Positions 17,915-27,532 of a stretch of 64,000 nt of DNA are shown here, piece by piece. How positions within the stretch are numbered: the stretch's first letter is position 1; every line of letters starts with the position of its first letter. The DNA is taken from assembly GCA_023957375.1 (NCBI GenBank), contig JAMLHB010000003.1, positions 131,830-195,829 on the forward strand, in the 5' to 3' direction. Made by a program: the position numbers and the translations under genes. This DNA comes from Flavobacteriales bacterium (GTDB lineage: Bacteria > Bacteroidota > Bacteroidia > Flavobacteriales_F > PHOS-HE28). The notes below the pieces were generated by a model. The model was not told the DNA's origin, did no database searches, and saw nothing but the letters and a program-made list of their open reading frames with translations.

Positions 17915-19423
17915 ATGAACGAGATCATCTGCCCCCACTGCCACAAGGCCTTCAAGATCGACGAGGCCGGTTATGCCGACATCCTCAAGCAGGTGCGCGA
18001 CGGCGAGTTCGAGAAAACCTTGCACGAGCGGCTGGAATTGGCCGAGAAGGAGAAAAATTCCGCCATTGCGCTCGCCGAGGCCAAGGTGACAGGCAAGCTG
18101 GAAAAGGAAGTGATCAAGAAGGACGCGGAGATCAAGCTGCTGAAGGAGGAGGTGAAGTCCGTTGCGGAATTGGCGCGGGTGCAAACCAGCAATGACCTGA
18201 AGGACGATGCCGCGAAGAAGGATGCCGAGATCGAACGGCTCAAGCAGGAGCTGAAATCAGCCGAGGTGGCCAAGCAACTGGCCCTGAAGGAAACGCTCGG
18301 CGCGGTGGAGAAAGAGCGCGATGGATTGGTGAACGACCTGGCGAAGGTGAAGCAGGAGCTGCAGACCGCCGCCCTATTGGCCGATGAGAAGCGCGCAAAC
18401 GAATTGCAGAAAGCCGCTGCGGTGAAGGATGCCGAGATCCAAGGGCTGAAGGCGAAGCTCGACGCCGTAGAAGTAGCGAAGAAGCTCGCCATCACCGAGG
18501 CGCTGGGCGCGGTGGAGAAGGAGCGCGATGAGTTGAAGAACGGCCTGAAGCAGGCGGCATTGGAGAAGGAGCTTGCCGAGAAATCGCTCAAGGACAAGTA
18601 TGTGACGCAGATCAAGGACCGCGACGACACCATCGAGCGCCTCAAGGACATGAAGGCGAAGCTTTCCACGAAGATGGTGGGCGAAACACTGGAGCAACAC
18701 TGCGAGATCGAGTTCGCACGGATCCGGCACACCGCCTTCCCGAACGCCTATTTCGAAAAAGACAACGACGCCAGCAGCGGCAGCAAGGGCGACTTCATCT
18801 TCCGCGACCAGAACGAGGCCGGCACCGAGGTCGTGTCGATCATGTTTGAGATGAAGAACGAGAACGACGGCACCGCTACCAAGAAGAAGAACGAGGACTT
18901 TCTGAAAGAGCTGGACAAGGACCGCAACGAGAAGGGCTGCGAGTACGCCGTGCTCGTTTCACTCCTGGAGCCCGATAACGAGCTGTACAACGGCGGCATC
19001 GTGGACATGAGCCACCGCTACCCGAAGATGTACGTGGTGCGGCCGCAGTTCTTCCTCCCCATCATCACGCTGCTGCGCAACGCCGCCCAGCACGCGCTGA
19101 AGTACAAGACGGAGCTGGCCTTGGTGAAGGCGCAGAACATCGACATCACCAACTTCGAGGATCAGTTGGAGGCGTTCAAAGCGGGCTTTGGGCGCAATTG
19201 GAGACTGGCTTCCGAGGGCTTCGAGGAGGCGATCAAGCGCATCGACGAGGCGATCAAAGACCTGGAGAAGACGAAAGACGCCCTTCACAAATCGGCGAAC
19301 AACCTGCGCATCGCCAACGACAAGGCGGAGGACCTCACGATCAAGAAGCTCACGCGTGGCAACCCTACGATGACGGCGAAGTTCGCGGAGTTGAAGAAAG
19401 CCGGCCCGGAAGGCGAGGGCTGA
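17915..19423 (+). CDS. DUF2130 domain-containing protein with long coiled coil
   Basis: 502 residues. A short zinc-ribbon-like N-terminus ([16 protein letters not shown]) is followed by roughly 230 residues of charged coiled coil. The DUF2130 domain comes next ([30 protein letters not shown], then [11 protein letters not shown]), resembling restriction-endonuclease-like folds. The coiled coil contains an internal duplication: [20 protein letters not shown] is echoed by [20 protein letters not shown], and both are followed by [10 protein letters not shown] or [10 protein letters not shown]. Function is unknown; a cytoplasmic role in nucleic acid handling is only an inference. Confidence 0.87.
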   Translation: MNEIICPHCHKAFKIDEAGYADILKQVRDGEFEKTLHERLELAEKEKNSAIALAEAKVTGKLEKEVIKKDAEIKLLKEEVKSVAELARVQTSNDLKDDAAKKDAEIERLKQELKSAEVAKQLALKETLGAVEKERDGLVNDLAKVKQELQTAALLADEKRANELQKAAAVKDAEIQGLKAKLDAVEVAKKLAITEALGAVEKERDELKNGLKQAALEKELAEKSLKDKYVTQIKDRDDTIERLKDMKAKLSTKMVGETLEQHCEIEFARIRHTAFPNAYFEKDNDASSGSKGDFIFRDQNEAGTEVVSIMFEMKNENDGTATKKKNEDFLKELDKDRNEKGCEYAVLVSLLEPDNELYNGGIVDMSHRYPKMYVVRPQFFLPIITLLRNAAQHALKYKTELALVKAQNIDITNFEDQLEAFKAGFGRNWRLASEGFEEAIKRIDEAIKDLEKTKDALHKSANNLRIANDKAEDLTIKKLTRGNPTMTAKFAELKKAGPEGEG

Positions 19424-19524
19424 AACTCCTGCACAAGCCGCGCAGGAAGATCTCGGAAACGTGCTTCTCTAACGGTGGGGCTTGAAAATACGCGAGCCAC
19501 CGGCAGGTGCCATGCAGGCGTGCC

Positions 19525-19911
19525 TCACAACCCCTCCACCACCCGCTTCAGTTTGTCCCGCACTTCACCGGCGATGGCGCCGAGTCCTTCGTTCTTCACC
19601 GCCATCATACTGGCTACGGGGTCCACGGCGCTGACCTCCACTTGGCCGGGGGCGTGCTCCTGCACGATTACGTTGCAGGGCAGCATGGTGCCGATGTGCG
19701 GCTCGGCGGTTACGGCCTGGTGCGCAAAGGGCGGATTGCACGCCCCGAGGATCTTGTACTTACGGAAATCCACGCCCAGCTTGTTCTTCAGCGCGGCCTG
19801 CATGTCGATCTCGGTGAGGATGCCGAAGCCTTCCTGCTTCAGTGCCTCCGTGACTTTTGCAATGGCCGCATCGAAGTCCGTGGAAAGGGTCTTGGAGAAA
19901 TGGTAGCTCAT
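19525..19911 (-). CDS. DUF302 family protein
   Basis: 128 residues from the ATG at 19911 (MSYHFSKTLSTDFDAAIAKV). The family core is complete: ALKQEGFGILTEIDMQAALK, KYKILGACNPPFAHQAVTAE, GTMLPCNVIVQE and VSAVDPVASM. DUF302 proteins are small and cytoplasmic, of unproved function, and are sometimes associated with redox or sulfur metabolism. The longer frame to 19986 lacks family support. It is transcribed toward the DUF2130 gene. Confidence 0.88.
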   Translation of the reverse strand: MSYHFSKTLSTDFDAAIAKVTEALKQEGFGILTEIDMQAALKNKLGVDFRKYKILGACNPPFAHQAVTAEPHIGTMLPCNVIVQEHAPGQVEVSAVDPVASMMAVKNEGLGAIAGEVRDKLKRVVEGL

Positions 19912-20020
19912 GCACCAAAGGTCGGAAGCAGGTGCCATGCGTTCCGTGAGTTTGGTCACCGTGTACAGGCCGCGTTTCCGCACCATGGCCTGTCTTCATT
20001 GCATATCTTTTCGAACAACC

Positions 20021-20914
20021 ATGCATCGCCTCACATTTGCTTTGGCTTTGGCCCTGGCCCTCCCCTCGCTGGCTCCCGCCCAACAACCCTTCGCGGCCAT
20101 CGGCAGCACATGGACCTACACCCAAGGCTCCTGCTGCGGGCCGGACACCAACGTGGCGGTGATCATCGTAGCCGGCGATACCTCGATCGATGGTCATGCC
20201 TATCATCACCTCATTGCCTCCTCAGGCTGGTTCATTTGCTACACGATCGCACCTTTCATCCGGAATGTCAATGACTCCATGTTCTATCGGGAAGCGGGAG
20301 GAACGGAGGAGCATCTTTTGTTCCGTTGGAATGCCGTCCCTGGAGACACTTGGTCCACCCCCATCGGCCCTGATGGCGTGGACACGTTGGACTGGACTGT
20401 TGCGGACACCGGCCATGTGGATGTGGACGGTATCACCCTCCGGACGCTGACCGTCAACCAATTTTCAAGACAGTTCGCCTTGATCGCTCCGACGAATGGG
20501 TTGGTGACGGAACGGCTGGGACCTTCCACCGCTCCATTCTGCTGGACCAGCGGCGTGTGTGACGGGGAGTCCTTCATCGATCTGCGCTGTTTCACGGACG
20601 GGCAGATGGATATGCTCAACCCGCAGTACCCGCAATGCAGTCTGGTCACGGGCATCGTTGAAGCACCGGAGCCGGATTCCTTCACCGTGTTCCCCGCCTC
20701 GGTGGAAAGCGGCGGCCTGGTACACGTACAGGTAGGGGCCGATGCGGTAGGCCACAGCATGCTGGAGGTTCGTGATGTGGCGGGACGAACGATCAGATCC
20801 GTGCAGGTCACGGGTGAAGACATGGCCATCACCATGAACCGTGCAGGCGTGATGCTGGTGACGTACACCCCCAACAACGGGCACCGGATAACCCGTCGCG
20901 TGCTGGTCCGTTGA
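20021..20914 (+). CDS. Secreted protein with T9SS sorting domain
   Basis: 297 residues. The signal peptide MHRLTFALALALALPSLAPA ends in QQ, giving the start at 20021. The mature part begins with an aromatic, cysteine-containing segment (IGSTWTYTQGSCCGPDTNVA) of no recognised family. The C-terminus (SFTVFPASVESGGLVHVQV, then MLEVRDVAGRTIRSVQV and ITRRVLVR) fits a type A T9SS sorting domain with a weak PNP motif (here FPAS). A TATCTTTTCG element near 20003 may be its promoter. Confidence 0.78.
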   Translation: MHRLTFALALALALPSLAPAQQPFAAIGSTWTYTQGSCCGPDTNVAVIIVAGDTSIDGHAYHHLIASSGWFICYTIAPFIRNVNDSMFYREAGGTEEHLLFRWNAVPGDTWSTPIGPDGVDTLDWTVADTGHVDVDGITLRTLTVNQFSRQFALIAPTNGLVTERLGPSTAPFCWTSGVCDGESFIDLRCFTDGQMDMLNPQYPQCSLVTGIVEAPEPDSFTVFPASVESGGLVHVQVGADAVGHSMLEVRDVAGRTIRSVQVTGEDMAITMNRAGVMLVTYTPNNGHRITRRVLVR

Positions 20915-20938
20915 AGGTGGAGCGCCGCTCTACCTTCG
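20911..20938 (+). promoter_or_regulatory. Promoter of the LOG-family gene
   Basis: TTG at 20911, a 17-base spacer and TACCTTCG at 20931-20938, a close variant of TAnnTTTG. The ATG lies only four bases further on, implying a leaderless or nearly leaderless message. Confidence 0.6.
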
Positions 20939-20942
20939 CGCC

Positions 20943-21728
20943 ATGACGCCACCGAAAAGCGATCGCGCCCACATCGACCTCAGTTTCCTCAGCGGTCCTC
21001 GCTCGCGTTGGAAGGAGTTCAAGACGCTCCTGAAGATCGCCCAGCAGTTCTTCTACGGCTTCCGCAAGCTGCACTTCGTGGGGCCTTGCGTCACCTTTTT
21101 CGGAAGTGCCCGCTACAATGAAGGCCATGAGTACTATGAAGCCACCCGCTCCATCGCGCGGCGCGTGGGCCGCGTGGGCTTCACGGTGATGACCGGCGGC
21201 GGGCCCGGCCTGATGGAGGCCGCGAACCGTGGTGCCAAGGACGTGGGCGCCACCAGCGTGGGCTGCAACATCGTGCTGCCCATGGAGCAGTATGCCAATC
21301 CTTACCTCGATGTGAGCCTCACCTTCGACCACTTCTTCGTGCGCAAGGTGCTGCTGCTGAAATACAGCATCTGCTTCGTGGTGATGCCCGGCGGCGCAGG
21401 TACGATGGACGAGCTTTTTGAAACAGCCACCTTGATCCAGACCGGAAAGGTGAAGGGCTTTCCCATCATTCTTTACGGCAAGGACTTCTGGGCGCCGGTG
21501 CTGGAACAGCTGAAATTGATGGTGGAGAAAGGCACCATCAGTCCGGGCGAAATGGACTTCATCCACGTGGTGGACAGTGTGGAAGAGGCCACCGAAGTGC
21601 TACAAGCGGAGCTGGTGAACATGTGGGAACAGCGCAAAGGCAAGGGCTCGGACGTGCCCGCCTGGTGGTTTCTGCACCAGCCGATCAAGGGCAAGACCTT
21701 CTTCCAGCGGAAGGAGGTGGGCAGCTGA
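20943..21728 (+). CDS. LOG family protein (TIGR00730-type nucleotide 5'-monophosphate nucleosidase)
   Basis: 261 residues. The family hydrolyses nucleoside monophosphates to base and ribose 5-phosphate; the eukaryotic LOG enzymes activate cytokinins. The signature PGGxGTxxE is present as VVMPGGAGTMDELFE. Upstream are the nucleotide-binding segments CVTFFGSARYNEGHEYYEA and VMTGGGPGLMEAANRGAKD. The C-terminal part runs to FFQRKEVGS. The N-terminal extension before FFGSAR is typical of the longer bacterial subgroup. Whether the role here is purine salvage or housekeeping cannot be told from the sequence. Confidence 0.9.
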   Translation: MTPPKSDRAHIDLSFLSGPRSRWKEFKTLLKIAQQFFYGFRKLHFVGPCVTFFGSARYNEGHEYYEATRSIARRVGRVGFTVMTGGGPGLMEAANRGAKDVGATSVGCNIVLPMEQYANPYLDVSLTFDHFFVRKVLLLKYSICFVVMPGGAGTMDELFETATLIQTGKVKGFPIILYGKDFWAPVLEQLKLMVEKGTISPGEMDFIHVVDSVEEATEVLQAELVNMWEQRKGKGSDVPAWWFLHQPIKGKTFFQRKEVGS

Positions 21729-21733
21729 CCGCG

Positions 21734-21750
21734 TAACATAACGTTAACCC
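21734..21750 (+). promoter_or_regulatory. Candidate Pho-box-like direct repeat before the TonB receptor
   Basis: TAACATAACGTTAACCCC contains AAC at 21735 and at 21746, exactly 11 bases apart. The same 11-base spacing of AAC recurs before the Na/Pi cotransporter (27534/27545) and the PhoB-like regulator (30020/30031). OmpR/PhoB-type regulators bind 11-base direct repeats. The assignment is an inference. Confidence 0.4.
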
Positions 21751-21796
21751 CGGCCAAAGGCAGGGGCAATGGGCGGCGGGGACTTTTGCGGCGCAA

Positions 21797-24637
21797 ATGG
21801 CAACCCCCGTCCGCATGCGATCATTACGCGTCTTTCTCGTGCTCTTCCCATTCCTACTCTCCATTGCGGTTTCAGCCCAGCAAGGCACCATCACCGGGGT
21901 GGTCACCGCCCTGGAGCAGGGCAAGCAAGAACCGCAACCCTTCACCAGCGTGGTGGTGAAGGGCACAAACCTGAGGGCTTCCACCGGCCTGGACGGCGGG
22001 TTCAGCCTGATCGCACCGCCCGGCACCTACACGGTGGTGGCCAGCCTGGTGGGCCATGCCAACATCGAGCGGGAGATCACCTTGGGCACGGCATCCACGG
22101 TGAACGTGGTCCTTGTGTTCGAGGAGGGCGGTGTGCAAATGGAAACCGTGCAGGTGGTGCGTGAGCGGAGGGTGGCATCGGAGATCGCCGTGCTGCAGGC
22201 CGTGCGCAACAGCGACCAGTTGGCCAACGCCGTGGGCCGCGAACAGATCGCCAAAGGGCAGGACCGCACGGCGGCCGACGTGGTGAAACGCGTGCCCGGC
22301 GTTACGCTCCAGGGCGACCGCTTCGTGATGGTGCGCGGGCTCGCCGACAGGTACAACAACGTGCTGCTGAACGGTGTGGCCGCGCCCAGCATGGAACCCG
22401 ACCGCAAGGCCTTCAGCTTCGACCTGCTGCCCAGTGGAGCGCTGGACCGCATGATGGTGTACAAAAGCGGCGCGCCCGAACTGCCGGGAGAGTTCGCCGG
22501 CGGCATCATCGACCTCTCCACCATGGGCGTGCCAAGCCGCAATGAGGTGAAGGTGAGCTATGGCGCAGGCATCCGCAGCGGCACCACGTTCCAGGAATTG
22601 CAAATGGACCAGGCCGGCAAAACCGACTTCCTCGGTTTCGACGATGGTTCGCGCAGCCTTCCCGCTGCTTTTCCCGCACACCTGAACACGGTGTCCAACC
22701 CCGCACAGCTTGCCGGCTTGGGCCGCCAACTCCCGAACACCTGGGGCACCAGCACCAACATGGCCGGTCCGGACCAGCGTTTCGGCATCCTCATCGCCCG
22801 CCGCTTCGGCAAGGAGAACGCACGCAACCACTACGGCACCGTTACTTCCATCGACCTTTCCAACACAAGCTCCTCCTACACGGCCCAAAACCTCAACTAC
22901 AACTCCTTTGATGCGGCCTCCGGGAAGAACGACACCATTTACCACTTCACCGACCGGGAGAACATCCGCACGGCCCGCTTAGGCGTGATGCACAACTGGA
23001 GTGCGCTGATCGGCACGGGCACCAAACTGGAGTTCCGCAACCTGTTCAACCAAGTGGGCCAGAACCAGACCACTGTACGCACCGGGCAGAACATGGAGGC
23101 CGGTTTTGATGAGCGCGACTTTGCGTTCCGGTACACACAACGCACGCTGTACAGCGGGCAGCTCCAAGGTCGGCACGACCTGATGGAGGACCGTACCCAC
23201 CTGGATTGGACCCTCTCCTACGGCCTGGCCTTGGGCAAGGAGCCCGACTACCGCCGCATACGCACCGTGCGCACCATCGGCGAGAGCGATGCGCCCTTCC
23301 AGGTGGTGATCGCGCCCACCGCCTCCACCCTGGATGCCGGGCGCTTCTACAGCGATCTGAACGAACGCACAATGACCGGAAAACTGGGGCTTGCCCGCGA
23401 CCTGGGGAACCCCGATGATGGCAAGCTCAGCGCCGTGGTGCGCATGGGCGGGCTGGCGGAACGGAAAGACCGCAACTTCAGCGCCCGCTGGATGAGCTTC
23501 CGCAAAGCCAATTCAGCGCAGTTCGACCCCGCATTGGGCAGCTTGCCGCCCACCTCCATCTTCAATGCGGCCAACATCAACGGCACCGACGGCTTCAAGC
23601 TGGAGGAAGGCACCAACCCCAGCGACCGCTACACCGCCGCGAACACCCTGATCGCCGGTTATGCGGGCACCACCGTGAAGTGGGCCAAGCTGTTCGTGCT
23701 GAGCGGCGGGGTGCGCGTGGAGCACAACCGGCAGGAACTGGACGGAGCCACCTACGGCGGTGCCAACGTGCGCGTGGACCAACCGTTGACACACGTGCTG
23801 CCCTCGGTGAACGCCTCGTGGAACATCACGGAAAAGTCCTTGGTGCGCGTGGCCTGGAGCAACTCCGTGAACCGCCCCGAATTCCGCGAGCTGGCGCCGT
23901 TCTCCTTCTATGACTTCAGCACCAACAATGTGCTCTATGGAAATCCCGCGCTCACCACGGCCACCATCACCAACCTGGATGCCCGCTGGGAAGTGTACCC
24001 CGGCCTGGGCGAGGTGTTCAATGTGGGCGTATTCCGCAAGGACTTCACCAACCCCATCGAGATGTTCTTCGTGCCCGGTGCGGGATCCGGCGGCACGCGC
24101 AACTTCACCTTCAGGAACGCGCAAGGCGCCACCAGCATGGGTGCCGAAATGGAAGTGCGCCGGTCCATGGCATCCTTCACGGGCAACAAGTTCCTCCAAC
24201 GCATAGGCGTGCTGTTCAATGGCACGGTGATCAACAGCACGGTAACGCTGGGCGCACAGGCCGTGGGCCAGGAGCAGAACCGGCCCATGATGGGGCAAAG
24301 CCCCTACGTGCTGAACGCCGGGCTCTTCTATGCCGACACCGCAGCGAAGTTCCAAATGAACGTGGTGTTCAACACCTTCGGAAAGCGGCTCTATGCCGTG
24401 GGCAGCACCGGCACCCCGGACATTTATGAGATGCCCTCCCAAGGATTGGACATCACATTGGGCAAGGACTTCGGCAAGCACTTTGCCCTGAAGGCCGGCC
24501 TACAAAACCTGCTCGATCCCCTCTTCCTCCTCAAGCAGGACAGCGATGGGAATGGCCACATCGGGAACAACGATGCCTTGATCTCGAGTTTTCGGCGTGG
24601 CATGTACTTCAGTGCGGCGTTTACCTATACCCTTTGA
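21797..24637 (+). CDS. TonB-dependent outer membrane receptor with carboxypeptidase-like N-terminal domain
   Basis: 946 residues. After a signal peptide (FLVLFPFLLSIAVSAQ) comes a CarboxypepD_reg-like domain (GTITGVVTALEQG, ASTGLDGGFSLIAPPGTYTV). The plug domain follows (AVGREQIAKGQDRTAADVVK, RVPGVTLQGDRFVMVRGLAD, RYNNVLLNGV), then a beta-barrel ending FRRGMYFSAAFTYTL with the usual C-terminal aromatic. Such receptors import ligands using TonB-ExbBD energy. No SusD partner is present; a lipoprotein gene follows instead. The place beside PhoR, a Na/Pi cotransporter and PhoB suggests a phosphorus-containing ligand, but nothing in the sequence proves it. Confidence 0.92.
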   Translation: MATPVRMRSLRVFLVLFPFLLSIAVSAQQGTITGVVTALEQGKQEPQPFTSVVVKGTNLRASTGLDGGFSLIAPPGTYTVVASLVGHANIEREITLGTASTVNVVLVFEEGGVQMETVQVVRERRVASEIAVLQAVRNSDQLANAVGREQIAKGQDRTAADVVKRVPGVTLQGDRFVMVRGLADRYNNVLLNGVAAPSMEPDRKAFSFDLLPSGALDRMMVYKSGAPELPGEFAGGIIDLSTMGVPSRNEVKVSYGAGIRSGTTFQELQMDQAGKTDFLGFDDGSRSLPAAFPAHLNTVSNPAQLAGLGRQLPNTWGTSTNMAGPDQRFGILIARRFGKENARNHYGTVTSIDLSNTSSSYTAQNLNYNSFDAASGKNDTIYHFTDRENIRTARLGVMHNWSALIGTGTKLEFRNLFNQVGQNQTTVRTGQNMEAGFDERDFAFRYTQRTLYSGQLQGRHDLMEDRTHLDWTLSYGLALGKEPDYRRIRTVRTIGESDAPFQVVIAPTASTLDAGRFYSDLNERTMTGKLGLARDLGNPDDGKLSAVVRMGGLAERKDRNFSARWMSFRKANSAQFDPALGSLPPTSIFNAANINGTDGFKLEEGTNPSDRYTAANTLIAGYAGTTVKWAKLFVLSGGVRVEHNRQELDGATYGGANVRVDQPLTHVLPSVNASWNITEKSLVRVAWSNSVNRPEFRELAPFSFYDFSTNNVLYGNPALTTATITNLDARWEVYPGLGEVFNVGVFRKDFTNPIEMFFVPGAGSGGTRNFTFRNAQGATSMGAEMEVRRSMASFTGNKFLQRIGVLFNGTVINSTVTLGAQAVGQEQNRPMMGQSPYVLNAGLFYADTAAKFQMNVVFNTFGKRLYAVGSTGTPDIYEMPSQGLDITLGKDFGKHFALKAGLQNLLDPLFLLKQDSDGNGHIGNNDALISSFRRGMYFSAAFTYTL

Positions 24638-24906
24638 CCCGGAACGATCTCCCGTGGCTCATTTCCGCATTGGTCCAAGAGCGGCCCGGCCGTGCCTTTG
24701 ATGTGCTATAGTGAAGAGGTGAAGAGGTGAAGATGTAAAGAGGTGAGGAGGTGAAGAGGTGAAGAGGTGAAGAGGTGAAGAGGCGTACCCTTCCATCCTC
24801 TCTTCCCCTCTTCCCCTCTTCCTCTCTTCCTCTCACCCGCTCACACCTTGCGCCCTTCCTCACCATCCACTTCATTAACCTCCGCATAATGTCCCGGAAC
24901 GATCTC
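24638..24906. repeat. GTGAAGAG hairpin block flanked by 14-base direct repeats
   Basis: The gap between the TonB receptor and the lipoprotein holds a purine-rich arm of GTGAAGAG units (24711-24783) and a pyrimidine-rich arm (CCTCTTCCCCTCTTCC-like, 24796-24836) that can fold back on it. CCCGGAACGATCTC occurs at 24638-24651 and again at 24893-24906, on either side. This looks like an insertion with duplicated target, or a repeat-mediated rearrangement. The unit is the same as the two copies inside mfd. Nothing coding is seen in the gap. Confidence 0.72.
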
Positions 24907-24980
24907 ATAAGGTCCGGAGTACATTGAAGCAACGTTGGACTGGTCCCTTTGCGGCATCAAACAAAACCTCAAAAGGACAG

Positions 24981-26378
24981 ATGAACTTTCCGACCCAAAA
25001 GCAGATCTCGACCACCCTTCTTGGTGTGGCTTTGATCGCCTTCGCGGCCTGCAAGAAGGACGAAACCGCAGCGCCTTCGGCACCTGCGCCCTCCGGCAGC
25101 GCCTTCACCATCACCGACATCGGCAACAACACCAACAAGGTGGAGGGCACCACCACGGCCAACTTCACCTTCACCAGCAACAAGCAGTGGCTGCTGCAAG
25201 GCTTCGTGTACGTGGAAAGCGGCGCCACGCTCACCATCCAGCCCGGCACGGTGATCAAGGGCGACAAGAACAGCAAGGGCACGCTGATCATCAAGCGCGG
25301 CGCGAAGATCAACGCGGCAGGCACCAGCAGCCAGCCCATCGTGTTCACCAGCAACCAGCCTGCGGGCAGCCGCGACTACGGCGATTGGGGCGGCGTGATC
25401 ATTTGCGGACGCGCGAACAACAACCAGCCCGGAGGCGAGGCGCTGATCGAAGGCGGCCCCGATGCCTACTACGGCGGGGGAAGCAGCCCGAACGATGCGG
25501 ACAACAGCGGCATCATGCAGTATGTGCGCATTGAATTCCCGGGCATCGCGCTGCAACCCAACCAGGAGATCAACGGACTGACGTTGGGCGCGGTGGGCAG
25601 CGGCACCACCATCGACCACATCCAGGTGAGCTACAGCGGCGACGACAGCTTTGAATGGTTCGGCGGCACGGTGAACGCCAAGTACATCGTGGCCCTCCGC
25701 GGCTGGGATGATGACTTCGACACCGACAACGGCTTCCGCGGAAAAGTGCAGTTCGCCTTGGGCATGCGCGACCCGGCCATCGCCGACCAAAGCGGCAGCA
25801 ACGGCTTCGAGAGCGACAACGACGCCAGCGGCTCCACCACCGCTCCCTACACCATGCCCATCTTCAGCAACATCACCTTCTTCGGCCCGCTGGCAGTATC
25901 CGGAGGCACCCCGAACACCCAGTTCAAGCGTGCAGCGCACATCCGCCGCAACAGCCGCCTGAACGCCTACAACACGGTGTTCGCAGGTTACCCCACAGGC
26001 ATTTTGTTGGACGGTGCGCCCACCGAGGCTGCCGCCACCGGCAATACCCTGAAGATCCGCGCCAGCGTGGTAATCGGCTGTACCACGCCCCTGGCGGTAA
26101 ACTCGGGAAGCACCTTTGACATCACCTCCTGGTTCAACACATCGGGCTGGAACAACAGCGTGGTCACCGATGCCAGCTCCTTGGGCTTGACCGTACCGGT
26201 GACCCTCACTTCACCGAACCTGCTCCCCAACGGAGGTTCGTCCTTGCTGAGCGGCGCGGACTTCACCGGCAACGCCGCCGACCCCTTCTTCCAGCAAGTG
26301 TCCTTCCGTGGTGCGTTCGGCACCGAGAACTGGACCAGCGGCTGGTGCAACTGGGACCCTCAGAACACGGCCTATTGA
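24981..26378 (+). CDS. Probable surface lipoprotein, partner of the TonB receptor
   Basis: 465 residues. The start at 24981 gives a lipoprotein signal (TTLLGVALIAFAACKKDE) with the lipobox cysteine near residue 23 and KKDE after it. The mature part has right-handed beta-helix character: ASGATLTIQPG-like turns appear as GATLTIQPGTVIKGDKNS, and there are runs such as IIKRGAKINAAGTSSQPIVF and YVRIEFPG. No catalytic motif is recognised. It lies 344 bases after the receptor, beyond the GTGAAGAG repeat block. Ligand capture or degradation at the cell surface is an inference from position. Confidence 0.75.
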   Translation: MNFPTQKQISTTLLGVALIAFAACKKDETAAPSAPAPSGSAFTITDIGNNTNKVEGTTTANFTFTSNKQWLLQGFVYVESGATLTIQPGTVIKGDKNSKGTLIIKRGAKINAAGTSSQPIVFTSNQPAGSRDYGDWGGVIICGRANNNQPGGEALIEGGPDAYYGGGSSPNDADNSGIMQYVRIEFPGIALQPNQEINGLTLGAVGSGTTIDHIQVSYSGDDSFEWFGGTVNAKYIVALRGWDDDFDTDNGFRGKVQFALGMRDPAIADQSGSNGFESDNDASGSTTAPYTMPIFSNITFFGPLAVSGGTPNTQFKRAAHIRRNSRLNAYNTVFAGYPTGILLDGAPTEAAATGNTLKIRASVVIGCTTPLAVNSGSTFDITSWFNTSGWNNSVVTDASSLGLTVPVTLTSPNLLPNGGSSLLSGADFTGNAADPFFQQVSFRGAFGTENWTSGWCNWDPQNTAY

Positions 26379-26399
26379 GGCACGTGGAAAATTGCGACC

Positions 26400-26426
26400 A
26401 AGGGCTGCCTTCGGGCGGCCCTTTTT
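26400..26426. terminator. Rho-independent terminator between convergent genes
   Basis: The arms AAGGGCTGCC (26400) and GGCGGCCCTT (26414) enclose a TTCG tetraloop, followed by TTT. It lies between the lipoprotein gene and the convergent kinase gene. The A-rich sequence on the other side is short, so it acts mainly on the plus strand. Confidence 0.75.
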
Positions 26427-26444
26427 CGTGCTTTGAACTTGCAC

Positions 26445-27458
26445 CTATGCCTTTGGAAGCGTGAAGGAGAACGTGGTGCCCTCCCCTTCCGTGCTCTTCA
26501 CGGCGATGGTGCCGCCCTGCGCCTCCACGATGTGCTTCACGATGGCCAGGCCCAGGCCCGATCCTCCTTCGTTGCGCGCACGGCTCTTGCCCACGCGGTA
26601 GAAGCGCTCGAACAGGCGTGGAAGGTGTTCCGAGGCAATGCCCGGCCCGTCATCCGCCACTTCCACCAGCACTTCCTTGCCGATGTCGAATACCTGCACC
26701 GTGCAGTTGCCGCCTTCGCGGCCATAGTGGACGGCGTTGGCCAGCAGGTTCTGGAACACTTGTGCCAAGCGGTCACGGTCCGCATGCACCCATACTTCAT
26801 CGCCGATGGCGTTGTGCAGGTGGTATTTCCGCAGCTGTGCTTTCGGACGCAGCCCGTCGATCATCTCATCCACCAGGGCCTTCAGCTCCATGCGTTTCGC
26901 CTGCACCGTCACCACGCCGCTCTCCAGGTTGGAGATCACATCCAGGTCTTCGATGATGCGGATCATGCGGTCGGTGCCATCGCTGGCGCGCTGCAGGAAC
27001 ACGCGGTTCACCTTGGGGTCCTCCAGGCCGCCTTCCAGCAGCGTGAGGATATAGCCCTGGATGCTGAATGCGGGGGTGCGCAGCTCATGGGCCAGGTTGC
27101 CGATGAACTCCCGGCGGAAGCGTTCACGCTCGCGCAGGTCCACCAGTTCCTTGCGCTTCTCCTCGGCCCAGGCCGCCACTTCAGTGTCCACCTCCTGCAA
27201 TCCTGCCGCTGGTTTTGCCTGGTGCCCGCGCCCGGTGCGTGCTTCATGCACGGTGCGGTGGATCAGGTCCACGCGGGCCTGCACGTAGCGTTGCACCAGC
27301 CACCAGGTGCTGCCGCCGGCAGCGATCATCACGGCCACCACCACCGCCACCTGTCCAGCCTCCCCTTCGCCCGGGAAAACACGCAACACCGCAACACTTG
27401 CCAGCGCCGTGAACAGTGCGGCCAACAACGCGATCGCGCGGGGTGAACGTGGCGTCAT
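26445..27458 (-). CDS. phoR: PhoR-like sensor histidine kinase
   Basis: 337 residues from the ATG at 27458. Two membrane helices lie at the N-terminus (IALLAALFTALASVAVL and VAVVVAVMIAAGGSTWWLV) with only a short loop between them. The HisKA domain carries the phospho-acceptor in FIGNLAHELRTPAFSIQGYI. The ATPase domain has the N box (FQNLLANAVHYG), the G1 box (VADDGPGI), an F box (LFERFYRVGKSR) and the G2 box (GGSGLGLAIVKHIVEAQGG). The small sensing loop and the next-door phosphate transporter and PhoB-like regulator point to phosphate control. The open frame extends to 28763, but that part is antisense to the transporter. Confidence 0.86.
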   Translation of the reverse strand: MTPRSPRAIALLAALFTALASVAVLRVFPGEGEAGQVAVVVAVMIAAGGSTWWLVQRYVQARVDLIHRTVHEARTGRGHQAKPAAGLQEVDTEVAAWAEEKRKELVDLRERERFRREFIGNLAHELRTPAFSIQGYILTLLEGGLEDPKVNRVFLQRASDGTDRMIRIIEDLDVISNLESGVVTVQAKRMELKALVDEMIDGLRPKAQLRKYHLHNAIGDEVWVHADRDRLAQVFQNLLANAVHYGREGGNCTVQVFDIGKEVLVEVADDGPGIASEHLPRLFERFYRVGKSRARNEGGSGLGLAIVKHIVEAQGGTIAVKSTEGEGTTFSFTLPKA

Positions 27459-27532
27459 GGGTTGCGAAATTAGCTGTGGGGTTCCCCGCCCGGTCCCCGG
27501 TTTTTGCAGCAAAGGGGTGCGGGCGGCAGACT

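Noticed and set aside
24711-24836. Considered as a CRISPR array because of regular short repeats
   Set aside because: There are no unique spacers, the units abut each other, and the arms are complementary; it is a repeat hairpin.
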